In this document: one piece after another, positions 23,828-31,218 of the stretch
Layout: each line of letters opens with the position of its first letter
How positions within the stretch are numbered: position 1 is the stretch's first letter
Assembly (NCBI GenBank): GCA_023442485.1
Contig: JAEZZG010000055.1
Location: 1 to 33,514 of the forward strand
Reading direction: 5' to 3'
Length of the DNA stretch: 33,514 bases
DNA from: Actinomycetes bacterium
Lineage (GTDB): Bacteria > Actinomycetota > Actinomycetes > Propionibacteriales > Propionibacteriaceae
The notes under the pieces: model-generated
Databases searched by the model: none
What the model saw: only the letters and a program-made list of their open reading frames with translations
Told to the model about the DNA's origin: nothing
Position numbers and translations under genes: made by a program

Positions 23828-24364
23828 ATGAATCAAGAAGAGTTGATTAAAAAACTCATGGATCAGGTGATGCAGAGCCTCGGTAACGACGCACCGAAGT
23901 TCGACAAGAAGCCTGAATCTTCGCCCGCACCGCGCAGCTCTGCCGGTTCTTCCACACCGTCTTACCCCTTGTCTGAGAACATGGGTGACCAGATCAAGTC
24001 CGCCTCTGGCAAGGTCTTGTCGTCGTTCACCTTGGACAAGGTGCTCAGCGGTGAACTCAAGGCAGAGGACTTTAGGATCGCTCCCGAGACCCTGGAACTT
24101 CAGGCCCAGGTCGCTGAAGCATCCAACCGTCCGCAGTTGGCAAATAACATGCGTCGGGCTTCAGAACTCATCGCAGTCCCTGACGATGAGTTGCTGGATG
24201 CCTACAACGCATTGCGTCCCTACCGTAAGTCGAAACAGGAACTGCTTGACCTGGCTGACCGCCTCGAGAAGCAGTACAACTGCACGGAATCGGCGCAGTT
24301 CATTCGCGACGCTGCGAACGTCTACGAGAAGCGTGGACGTCTGGCTCGCGAGGACGATGAGTAA
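23828..24364 (+). CDS. pduE: Propanediol dehydratase small subunit
   Basis: The 178-residue small subunit completes the alpha2beta2gamma2 dehydratase. It begins MNQEELIKKLMDQVMQSLGN, again a possible encapsulation helix, then a Pro/Ser linker, then the conserved core YPLSENMGDQIKSASGK and the helical region ending near IRDAANVYEKRGRL. AGGAGA sits just before the ATG at 23828. It lies seven bases after pduD. Confidence 0.95.
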   Translation: MNQEELIKKLMDQVMQSLGNDAPKFDKKPESSPAPRSSAGSSTPSYPLSENMGDQIKSASGKVLSSFTLDKVLSGELKAEDFRIAPETLELQAQVAEASNRPQLANNMRRASELIAVPDDELLDAYNALRPYRKSKQELLDLADRLEKQYNCTESAQFIRDAANVYEKRGRLAREDDE

Positions 24365-24400
24365 ACACACCACAATAACAACTGAGTGACAGGTATTGCA

Positions 24401-26212
24401 ATGAAATTGATTGCCGGCATCGACATTGGTAACGCCACCACAGAGGTTGCGCTAGCAGATGTGTCTGGTTCGACTCCTAAATTCTTGGCCTCGTCGATTA
24501 TTCCGACGACGGGAATCAAGGGAACCGGGAACAATGTTCAAGGTGTCTTCCATGCCCTGATCAATGCTCTCGATGACTGCAATCACAAGATTGAAGATCT
24601 GTCGCTCATTCGGATCAATGAGGCTGCGCCCGTGATTGGTGACGTTGCGATGGAGACGATCACCGAAACCATCATCACGGATTCCACCATGATCGGGCAC
24701 AACCCAGCGACTCCAGGTGGTCTCGGCATTGGCGTCGGCGAAACGGTCCTGCTACAGGACCTTTCGTCGGCGCAACCAAATCGCGACTATGTGGTCGTCG
24801 CTGACCGCTCTCATGATTTTGAAGAGATTGCGGAGAAGATTAATGCCGTCTCCGACCGCATCTCCGTCACCGGCGCCATTCTCCAACGCGATGACGGCGT
24901 CCTGGTCAATAACCGACTGAATAATAAGATTCCGATCGTCGATGAAGTCAGCCTGATCGACAAGGTGCCGATCGGGATGCTGGCAGCTATCGAGGTTGCC
25001 GGTCCTGGTCAGATTATCGAGACTCTCTCTAATCCCTTCGGAATCGCTACCCTTTTCGACCTCAGTTCTGAAGACACCAAGAGTGTGGTTCCACTGGCGC
25101 GCTCCCTGGTGGGCAACCGCTCAGGCGTCGTGATCAAGACTCCGGCAGGTAACGTTGAGGAACGTCGCATTCCTGCCGGGCGGATCACCTTCCAGTCTTC
25201 GCTGCGCTCAGCCACAGTTGATGTTGATGACGGCGCTGAGGCGATCAACGCCGGGGCTAGTGGACTCGACGACATCATCGATATCACTGGTGAACCCGGA
25301 ACTAACGCCGGTGGAATGATGGAAAATGTTCGAGTTGTCATGGGGAACTTGACTAACCAGGACCCCAAGGCCATCAAGATCACTGACTTGCTGGCGGTGG
25401 ATACCGAAGTGCCGCAGGCTGTCACCGGCGGTATTGCCCAAGAGTTTTCGATGGAGGCCGCCGTCGGCATTGCCGTGATGGTCAAGGCTGACCGATTGCA
25501 GATGCAGATGATCGCCGAAGGGATTCAAAAAGAGGTCTCCATTCCCGTTGAGGTCGGCGGTGTGGAAGCCGATATGGCCATCCGTGGTGCCTTGACAACT
25601 CCTGGTTCTTCCGCGCCTATCGCCATCTTAGACATGGGTGCCGGGTCTACCGATGCTTCGGTGATGCACCGGGACGGGTCAGTGAAGTTCACCCACCTAG
25701 CAGGTGCCGGAAACATGGTTACCTTGATGATTCAGAAGGAACTTGGTCTCGAAGATCAACTCTTAGCTGAAGACATCAAGAAGTACCCGTTGGCCAAGGT
25801 TGAAACCTTGTTCAATATCCGCCACGAAGATGGTGCCGTGGAGTTTTATGACCACGCACTCCCTGCCCACGTCTTCGCCCGCACCGTGATCCTTACCCCG
25901 AAGGGGATGGTGCCGCTGCCGATCGACAAACCTCTAGAACACATTCGCCGGGTACGTCGTCGCGCAAAGGAAAAGGTCTTCGTGACCAATGCCATCCGCG
26001 CTTTGCGTGCGGTCTCGCCGACGAAGAATGTCCGCGATATCGAATTCGTGGTTCTCGTAGGCGGTTCGGCTCTTGACTTTGAGATCCCGCAGATGGTGAC
26101 GAAGGCTCTGTCTGAGTACCGGGTGGTCGCCGGACGGGCGAACATCCGAGGTTCTCAAGGTCCGCGTAACGCGGTGGCTACTGGCCTGGTTTTGTCATAC
26201 GAGGGCAAGTAG
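24401..26212 (+). CDS. pduG: Diol dehydratase reactivase, large (ATPase) subunit
   Basis: PduG is the Hsp70/actin-fold ATPase of the reactivase. It drives release of damaged cobalamin from inactivated dehydratase. The 603-residue protein starts MKLIAGIDIGNATTEVALAD with the phosphate-1 loop, and has AILDMGAGSTDASV (phosphate-2 loop) and FVVLVGGSALDFEIPQM (adenosine region). The family length is about 610. The frame opens at a GTG 15 bases upstream, but ACAGG before the ATG at 24401 and the family N-terminus favour the latter. Confidence 0.95.
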   Translation: MKLIAGIDIGNATTEVALADVSGSTPKFLASSIIPTTGIKGTGNNVQGVFHALINALDDCNHKIEDLSLIRINEAAPVIGDVAMETITETIITDSTMIGHNPATPGGLGIGVGETVLLQDLSSAQPNRDYVVVADRSHDFEEIAEKINAVSDRISVTGAILQRDDGVLVNNRLNNKIPIVDEVSLIDKVPIGMLAAIEVAGPGQIIETLSNPFGIATLFDLSSEDTKSVVPLARSLVGNRSGVVIKTPAGNVEERRIPAGRITFQSSLRSATVDVDDGAEAINAGASGLDDIIDITGEPGTNAGGMMENVRVVMGNLTNQDPKAIKITDLLAVDTEVPQAVTGGIAQEFSMEAAVGIAVMVKADRLQMQMIAEGIQKEVSIPVEVGGVEADMAIRGALTTPGSSAPIAILDMGAGSTDASVMHRDGSVKFTHLAGAGNMVTLMIQKELGLEDQLLAEDIKKYPLAKVETLFNIRHEDGAVEFYDHALPAHVFARTVILTPKGMVPLPIDKPLEHIRRVRRRAKEKVFVTNAIRALRAVSPTKNVRDIEFVVLVGGSALDFEIPQMVTKALSEYRVVAGRANIRGSQGPRNAVATGLVLSYEGK

Positions 26213-26214
26213 TC

Positions 26215-26571
26215 ATGGCTGGCCCGATCAAGGAAGTTCGCCCCACCCTCGTTGTCAATGTGCACAACGACATCGACAACGCCCAGTTGCGCGAGGTGTT
26301 GCTCGGACTGGAAGAAGAAGGTGTTCCAGTCACCCTGAATCGTTCCAGCGAATTGAATCCGTTGACGTTGGCCCATTCCGCAGCGATTGAGTCGGTGCTT
26401 GATGTTGGGATTGGGATCAGTCTGGATTACATCGTCGTTACAACTGAAAAACTACCTGAGGAGACACCGTATTTGGCTCACTACCTCAACGTCAGCCAAG
26501 ACAGCGACCGGCTGGTTGGCGGGAATGCCGCGAGGTTAGTCAAGCGGATGCCTTTGAAAATCGTCGAATGA
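26215..26571 (+). CDS. pduH: Diol dehydratase reactivase, small subunit
   Basis: The 118-residue partner of PduG swaps places with dehydratase subunits during reactivation. It has the typical NDIDNAQLREVLLGLEEEG segment and the GIGISLDYIVVTTEKLPEETP stretch (about 63-83), and its fold resembles that of the dehydratase medium subunit. The ATG is two bases after the pduG stop, indicating coupled translation. A gap of 41 bases with AAGGAG follows before the next shell gene. Confidence 0.93.
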   Translation: MAGPIKEVRPTLVVNVHNDIDNAQLREVLLGLEEEGVPVTLNRSSELNPLTLAHSAAIESVLDVGIGISLDYIVVTTEKLPEETPYLAHYLNVSQDSDRLVGGNAARLVKRMPLKIVE

Positions 26572-26612
26572 CAAGATCACCACTTCAATCATAGTGACAA
26601 GGAGAAATGGAC

Positions 26613-27254
26613 ATGCTGAAGCTCGCGGTGGGAACCATCGAGACTGTCGGTCTCGTTGCCGCCATGGAAGCTGCCGACGTTGCCTGCAAGACGGCTAATG
26701 TCCAGCTCATCGGCTACCAACTCAGCCGTGGCGGCGGCATGGTTACCGTCAAGATCGTCGGCCAAGTCTCGGCCGTCCAGTCCGCAGTACAAGCGGCCAA
26801 ACAAGCAGCGAACATGGTTCATAAGGTCTATGCGGTTAGCGTTATCCCGCGTCCACACGAATCTCTAGAAGCCCTGATTGACAATGAATTGACGGTTGGC
26901 TCGCCTGCTGCCGCCAAGGCAGAGCGGAAGGTCGCAAGCAAGGCTGAACCGGCCAAGTCGAACCCCGCCACCGAAGAGAAGGCTGCTAAGGCTACGCCGA
27001 GCACGTCAGAGAAGGCTAGCGAAGCCTCCACTAAGTCTTCCCCGAAGAGCCAGCCCAAGGCTGAGGCCAGCACCACGACTAAGGCAAGCGCGGCTAAGTC
27101 GACTGCTGCCGAGGCCAAATCGCAGACACCGGCGAAGTCATCCGGGTCATCGAAGAGCTCGCGGGCGAAGTCAACCTCGACGAAACCTAGCTCGTCTGAG
27201 AAATCTTCTGGGACACCTTCCCAGAACACCACTGAGAAAGGAACAAACAAATGA
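26613..27254 (+). CDS. pduK: BMC-domain shell protein at the pduK position, with a long Ala/Lys/Ser/Thr-rich tail
   Basis: The first 90 or so residues are a normal single BMC domain (GTIETVGLVAAMEAADVAC, SVIPRPHESLEAL). The remaining 120 residues are low complexity: almost only Ala, Lys, Ser, Thr, Pro, Glu and Gln, with repeated KxxAxK/KSS patterns, resembling histone-H1 or AlgP-like tails. Salmonella PduK also has a C-terminal extension, but with cysteines for an Fe-S centre; this tail has no cysteine. AAGGAG lies eight bases before the ATG at 26613; an ATG at 26607 is too close. The stop overlaps the pduJ start by four bases. The tail would face the lumen or the cytoplasm, which the sequence does not settle. 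Confidence 0.88.
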   Translation: MLKLAVGTIETVGLVAAMEAADVACKTANVQLIGYQLSRGGGMVTVKIVGQVSAVQSAVQAAKQAANMVHKVYAVSVIPRPHESLEALIDNELTVGSPAAAKAERKVASKAEPAKSNPATEEKAAKATPSTSEKASEASTKSSPKSQPKAEASTTTKASAAKSTAAEAKSQTPAKSSGSSKSSRAKSTSTKPSSSEKSSGTPSQNTTEKGTNK

Positions 27255-27526
27255 GCGACGCCCTAGGAATGATTGAGACCAAGGGTATGGTTCCGGCCAT
27301 TGAGGCTGCCGACGCTATGACCAAGTCGGCTAACGTCACTCTGATCGGCTACAAGCAAATCGGTGCTGGCTTCGTGTCTATCCATGTTCGCGGCGATGTC
27401 GGTGCCGTCAAGGCTGCCGTCGACGCCGGTGCGGCTGCTGCCGCCGCTGTTGGTGAACTGGTTAGCCAGCATGTGATTCCGCGTCCACACACCGATGTCG
27501 AGAAGATTCTGCCTTCCCTGGCTTAG
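27251..27526 (+). CDS. pduJ: BMC-domain shell protein PduJ
   Basis: A 91-residue hexameric shell protein, very close to the pduA product (MSDALGMIETKGMVPAIEAA; VRGDVGAVKAAVDAG; PHTDVEKILPSLA). In Salmonella, PduJ and PduA are also near-twins and PduJ, when in the pduA position, can take over its pore role. The ATG overlaps the preceding stop by four bases. Its location after the pduK-like gene and before pduL matches the usual pduK-J-L order seen in other loci. Confidence 0.95.
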   Translation: MSDALGMIETKGMVPAIEAADAMTKSANVTLIGYKQIGAGFVSIHVRGDVGAVKAAVDAGAAAAAAVGELVSQHVIPRPHTDVEKILPSLA

Positions 27527-27556
27527 TTGTCTAACTCATTATTTGAGGATCCCATT

Positions 27557-28216
27557 ATGGAAATTGATTCCCGCTCACCGGAGCGCAAACTCGAAGAGCT
27601 AACTCGCAAGGTCGTGTTTGATGCTCTGGGTCAAGAAGACCCCACCCAAGTCGTCCTTGGTGTATCGAATCGCCACGTTCACCTCTGCGAGGAGGACTTC
27701 CGTACCCTGTTCGGCCCCGACGCTGAACTCACCGTCAAGGTGATGCTGCGCCAGACTGGCGAATTCGCCGCCAACGAGATGGTCAAGGTGATCGGCCCGA
27801 AGGGTTCGTTTGAAAAGGTTCGCCTGATGGGTCCGCACCGGCCGAAGACCCAGGTTGAGTTGAGTAATACGGACTGTTTCCAGCTCGGAGTTGCTCCGGT
27901 TGTGTGCGAATCGGGCTTCCTCGATGAAGCCTCCCCTATCGATATTGAAGGTCCGTGTGGACGGGTCCACAAGGATCACGCCGCCATGGTTGCTGGCCGT
28001 CATATCCACTTGAGCCCTGACGATGCTGCAGCCCTTGGTGTGCAGGACTCCGAGCGCGTCTCTATCGAGTTCGGGGGACGCCGTGGCGGTTTGATGGATA
28101 ACTTCAAGTGCCGGGTCAAGGATTCCTACCGGGCAGAGGTTCATATCGATATGGATGAGGCTAACGGTCTCGGTGCTCGCACCGGTGACACCGTCCGGGT
28201 CATCCGCAATTCCTAA
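27557..28216 (+). CDS. pduL: PduL-type phosphate propanoyltransferase
   Basis: PduL converts propionyl-CoA and phosphate to propionyl phosphate, recycling CoA inside the compartment. The 219-residue protein carries both zinc-binding repeats, SNRHVHL in the first half and AGRHIHLSPDDAAALG in the second. It has the MLRQTGEFAANEMV and GPCGRVHKDHAA regions too. Residues 1-30 (RKLEELTRKVVFDALGQED) form a likely encapsulation helix. The frame opens at a TTG by the pduJ stop, but GAGGA nine bases before the ATG at 27557 marks the start. The partner kinase (PduW) is not in this window. Confidence 0.94.
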   Translation: MEIDSRSPERKLEELTRKVVFDALGQEDPTQVVLGVSNRHVHLCEEDFRTLFGPDAELTVKVMLRQTGEFAANEMVKVIGPKGSFEKVRLMGPHRPKTQVELSNTDCFQLGVAPVVCESGFLDEASPIDIEGPCGRVHKDHAAMVAGRHIHLSPDDAAALGVQDSERVSIEFGGRRGGLMDNFKCRVKDSYRAEVHIDMDEANGLGARTGDTVRVIRNS

Positions 28217-28231
28217 AAGGCAGGATTGACA

Positions 28232-29101
28232 GTGTCTGCAGCGAAGAGTCATAAACCGGCGTCCAGGCTGGAGTCTTTCTCCAAACTGGTGACCTCAGGG
28301 CGCACCCGGGTGCCTAGGGGCGCGCTGTCGCTGGGTGTTGACCTCGGTACCGCCAATATCGTGCTGTCCGTGGTGGATTCCACCAATAAACCCATCGCGG
28401 GGGCGTCTGTTCACGAAACCGTGGTACGTGACGGCGTGGTGGTTGATTGGCTCGGAGCTGTCAAGGCTGTGCGGACCCTGAAGGAAAAACTCGAAGCGAA
28501 GCTATCCCACCATCGATTTGAGAAGGCTTCGATCACGATTCCGCCTGCGATTGATCCTGGCACTATCAAGGTTTTCACCAATGTGGTTGAGGCCTGCCAG
28601 ATGGATGTTGACGAAATCATTGACGAGCCGGTGGCTGCCGCGAGAGCGCTCGGATTGACCCACGGCTGTGTCGTCGACATCGGTCACGGAACCACAGGCG
28701 TATCTGTTATTGAAGACCAGCAGACAGTGCTTTCAGTCGATGAAGCCACCGGCGGTCACCACATGAATCTGGTGATCTCCGGGGCGCTCGGGATCACCTA
28801 CGACCAGGCCGAGAAGTTCAAGAAGGCCCCTGAACACCAAGCAGAGGTGGCCGGGATCATTCGGCCGACCTTGATCAAGATGGCTACCATCGCGGCCGAT
28901 GCGCTAGCCGGCTCCAAGGTTGACCGCGTCCACCTCGTTGGGGGTTCCGCATCCTTCGACTGTGCCGTGGGTGTTTTTGAATCGGTCCTGGGAATCTCCG
29001 TGATTCGCCCAGATTACCCCTTGTGGGTAACTCCGCTTGGTTCAGCCATGTCGAGTTTCGCAAACGACGCGGATTTTGAAGGGGAGGACGACGATGACTG
29101 A
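28232..29101 (+). CDS. eutJ: EutJ-family Hsp70-like ATPase
   Basis: A 289-residue actin/Hsp70-fold protein without the substrate-binding domain of DnaK. It has the phosphate-1 loop SLGVDLGTANIVLSV, a SITIPPAID stretch, DEPVAAARALGL, the phosphate-2 loop VVDIGHGTTGVSV and the adenosine motif VHLVGGSASFD. It ends in an acidic tail (EGEDDDD). These are features of EutJ, the putative chaperone of ethanolamine operons, which also occurs in some Gram-positive pdu operons. AGGCAGGA precedes a GTG at 28232; a TTG at 28226 is less likely. It overlaps the next gene by eight bases. Its client is unknown; assembly or repair of dehydratase or shell is the usual guess. Confidence 0.88.
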   Translation: MSAAKSHKPASRLESFSKLVTSGRTRVPRGALSLGVDLGTANIVLSVVDSTNKPIAGASVHETVVRDGVVVDWLGAVKAVRTLKEKLEAKLSHHRFEKASITIPPAIDPGTIKVFTNVVEACQMDVDEIIDEPVAAARALGLTHGCVVDIGHGTTGVSVIEDQQTVLSVDEATGGHHMNLVISGALGITYDQAEKFKKAPEHQAEVAGIIRPTLIKMATIAADALAGSKVDRVHLVGGSASFDCAVGVFESVLGISVIRPDYPLWVTPLGSAMSSFANDADFEGEDDDD

Positions 29102-29879
29102 AGCCGAACTTCGCCGCATCATCTACGAGACGGTACTCGAAGTGCTAGGCATGGAGGCTCCCTCGCGTCCCAAGCCAGAACCGGGTACGGCATTGGTGCT
29201 ATTCACCGGGGCATTGTTGGGTTTCGACGAGGCAATTGAATCCCTGCGCCGAATCCAAAACTCAGGTATTCAGCTCAGCTATGTTCAAACCGACTCAGCA
29301 AAGTTCATCCTCGATCAGGACAAGATCGCGTCCCTGGGGATGACCGAACGCTCGAAATCGCTGGTCGGAGTCCATGAGATGTTGATTATCCCGACGATGA
29401 CGGTCAACCTCGCCGCCAAAGTTGCGTGTGGGATCGCCGACGGTTTGGGCCCCAACGTCTTATCCGAGTTCATCCAGTCTGGACGGCCTGTGGTGGCGTC
29501 TCGGACGGCGTGCTGTCCGGACGCACCTGAAAAGCGACTCCTCTTCCCGGACATGCCAGAGGCCTACCGCGAGGTGTTGCGTAATAACTTGAGAGCTCTG
29601 GATTCCTTCGGCGTGACCTTGACGTCTGCGGCACACCTGGATCGCGCTGTCGAGAGAGCTTTGGCCGACAGGCGCGCACCCTCCGCCATCTCTCCAACTA
29701 CCCAACAGTCCACTACGACTGGATCGGTGGTGGAGTGTTCCAAGAAGTTACTGACCTTCGCTGATGTCCGGGTGCTTCGCCGAGGAACCATTCTGAGGGT
29801 GTTACCGTCGACCATTATTACTGACTTGGCCCGCGACGCTGCGCGCGACCAGGGCGTCACTATTGAGGTGAGGGGCTAA
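29094..29879 (+). CDS. pduM: PduM-like protein with a Dfp/HFCD-type flavoprotein domain
   Basis: The 261-residue product seems to have three parts. Residues 1-20 (MTEAELRRIIYETVLEVLGM) are an amphipathic helix like the cargo tags of PduD and PduP. Residues of about 30-180 resemble the Dfp/UbiX flavoprotein fold: a LVLFTGALLGFDEAIESLR start, HEMLIIPTMTVNLAAKVACG and IADGLGPNVL, then GRPVVASRT. The last 45 (KLLTFADVRVLRRG and TDLARDAARDQGVTI) match the C-terminus of PduM as I recall it (LSYRDVALLSRG, MARDAANARNIQL). Salmonella PduM has about 163 residues, so this is a larger form. The ATG at 29094 overlaps the eutJ stop. The open frame upstream is spurious. FMN binding is inferred. Confidence 0.78.
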   Translation: MTEAELRRIIYETVLEVLGMEAPSRPKPEPGTALVLFTGALLGFDEAIESLRRIQNSGIQLSYVQTDSAKFILDQDKIASLGMTERSKSLVGVHEMLIIPTMTVNLAAKVACGIADGLGPNVLSEFIQSGRPVVASRTACCPDAPEKRLLFPDMPEAYREVLRNNLRALDSFGVTLTSAAHLDRAVERALADRRAPSAISPTTQQSTTTGSVVECSKKLLTFADVRVLRRGTILRVLPSTIITDLARDAARDQGVTIEVRG

Positions 29880-29882
29880 CTT

Positions 29883-30158
29883 ATGTACCTATCTCGCGTA
29901 ATTGGCAATGTGGTTTCAACCACGAAAGATGACGGGCTCGTCGGGTTCAAGCTCATGCTGATCCAACGAATCGACCGCAACCTGGAATACATGAAAGACC
30001 CTGAGATCGCTGTTGATACCGTTGGTGCAGGCATCGGTGAGGTCGTCATCGTTACCCGCGGTTCGATGGCCCGCCACGCCGCTAGCCGTCCTAACTCCCC
30101 CGTCGACGCTGCCATCGTCGGTATCGTCGATGAGGTTCAAGTGGAGGATCATTCCTGA
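29883..30158 (+). CDS. pduN: Microcompartment vertex protein PduN (EutN/CcmL family)
   Basis: A 91-residue pentamer-forming protein that caps the vertices of the shell. It begins MYLSRVIGNVVSTTKDDGLVG, has KLMLIQRID, and carries the conserved DTVGAGIGEVVIVTRGS stretch (about 41-57). Its length is that of the family. It starts three bases after the pduM-like stop, and its TGA shares its final A with the pduO ATG. Confidence 0.95.
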   Translation: MYLSRVIGNVVSTTKDDGLVGFKLMLIQRIDRNLEYMKDPEIAVDTVGAGIGEVVIVTRGSMARHAASRPNSPVDAAIVGIVDEVQVEDHS

Positions 30159-31213
30159 TGCCCAACGTTTATACCCGAGGTGGTGACAAGGGAACCACCG
30201 CACTCTACGGAGGGTCTCGAGTTGCCAAACACTCGGGACAGGTCGAGGCGTACGGTGCCTTGGACGAGGCGAATTCCGCGATTGGTTTCGCGCGCTCGCT
30301 GCTATCCCCAACCTGCTGGATGCGTCCCGAGTTGCACGAGATTCAACAGCGCTTGTTCACCGCAGCCGCAGAGGTTGCCTCAGACGATAAGGGGCGCCAG
30401 ATTCTCGACAACAAGATCTCCCAGGCTGACATTGACGCGATGGAGGCGCTGATTGATCGTTGCTTGGGGATTGCCGGGCTCCAGCACGAGTTCGTGATCC
30501 CGGGCAAGGATCCGGCTTCTGGTGCCCTGCACATCGCACGGACGGTGATTCGTCGTGCTGAACGGCGGCTCTTGAAGATTTCACAAGACGCGAATATCCG
30601 TAGCGAGCTAATTAAATATGTCAATCGACTCTCAGATGTGCTGTTTGCGTGTGCACGGGTTCAAGAGAGGACCGCTCAGATGACCGAGGTTGAGCAGATC
30701 GTCCGTCGAATTGTTGAACAGAACTGGGATCAGATTTCGGCATTGCCGTCTCAGGGCGGGACGGCCAATAGTGACTCTGCACGCGACCGGAACGGCTGGG
30801 AGTTACCTCAGTTCAATCTCGAGATCGCGGCACGAATGGCTTCTGCAGCCGAAGACAAGGCCACCGAGATGGGTGTCCCTGTTGTGATTTCGGTCGTAGA
30901 TGAGGGTGGCAACCTCGTCCTCTTGCACCGCATGGAGGGTTCGTTGTTGGCCAGCCTCGATATTGCCCAGGGGAAGGCTTTCACCTCTGCGGCATTGAAG
31001 ATCCCCACCTCTGCGGTGAAGGATCTTGCCAAGGAAGATGGTGACCTGTTTGGGATCGAATCATCCAACCAGGGAAGAATCATCTGCTTTGGCGGTGGAC
31101 TCCCGATCTTTGTCAATGGCGAGATTCGTGGAGGCATCGGTGTTTCCGGAGGCACAGTCGATGAAGATTTGTGCATTGTCAATCATGCTTTTGCTGCTGC
31201 ATGCGAAGGGTAG
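30158..31213 (+). CDS. pduO: PduO: ATP:cob(I)alamin adenosyltransferase with a C-terminal GlcG/HbpS domain
   Basis: PduO makes adenosylcobalamin for the dehydratase from cob(I)alamin and ATP. The N-terminal 185 residues are a PduO-type adenosyltransferase, with the ATP-binding YTRGGDKGTTALYGG and the HIARTVIRRAERRLL motif. After a Gln/Ser-rich linker, residues about 210-351 are a GlcG/HbpS-like (DUF336) domain with VVISVVDEGGNLVLLHRM and GGGLPIFVNGEIRGGIGVSGG-type sequence. The C-terminal domain of Salmonella-type two-domain PduO binds haem or cobalamin. The ATG overlaps the pduN stop by one base (TGATG). Confidence 0.94.
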   Translation: MPNVYTRGGDKGTTALYGGSRVAKHSGQVEAYGALDEANSAIGFARSLLSPTCWMRPELHEIQQRLFTAAAEVASDDKGRQILDNKISQADIDAMEALIDRCLGIAGLQHEFVIPGKDPASGALHIARTVIRRAERRLLKISQDANIRSELIKYVNRLSDVLFACARVQERTAQMTEVEQIVRRIVEQNWDQISALPSQGGTANSDSARDRNGWELPQFNLEIAARMASAAEDKATEMGVPVVISVVDEGGNLVLLHRMEGSLLASLDIAQGKAFTSAALKIPTSAVKDLAKEDGDLFGIESSNQGRIICFGGGLPIFVNGEIRGGIGVSGGTVDEDLCIVNHAFAAACEG

Positions 31214-31218
31214 TGACC

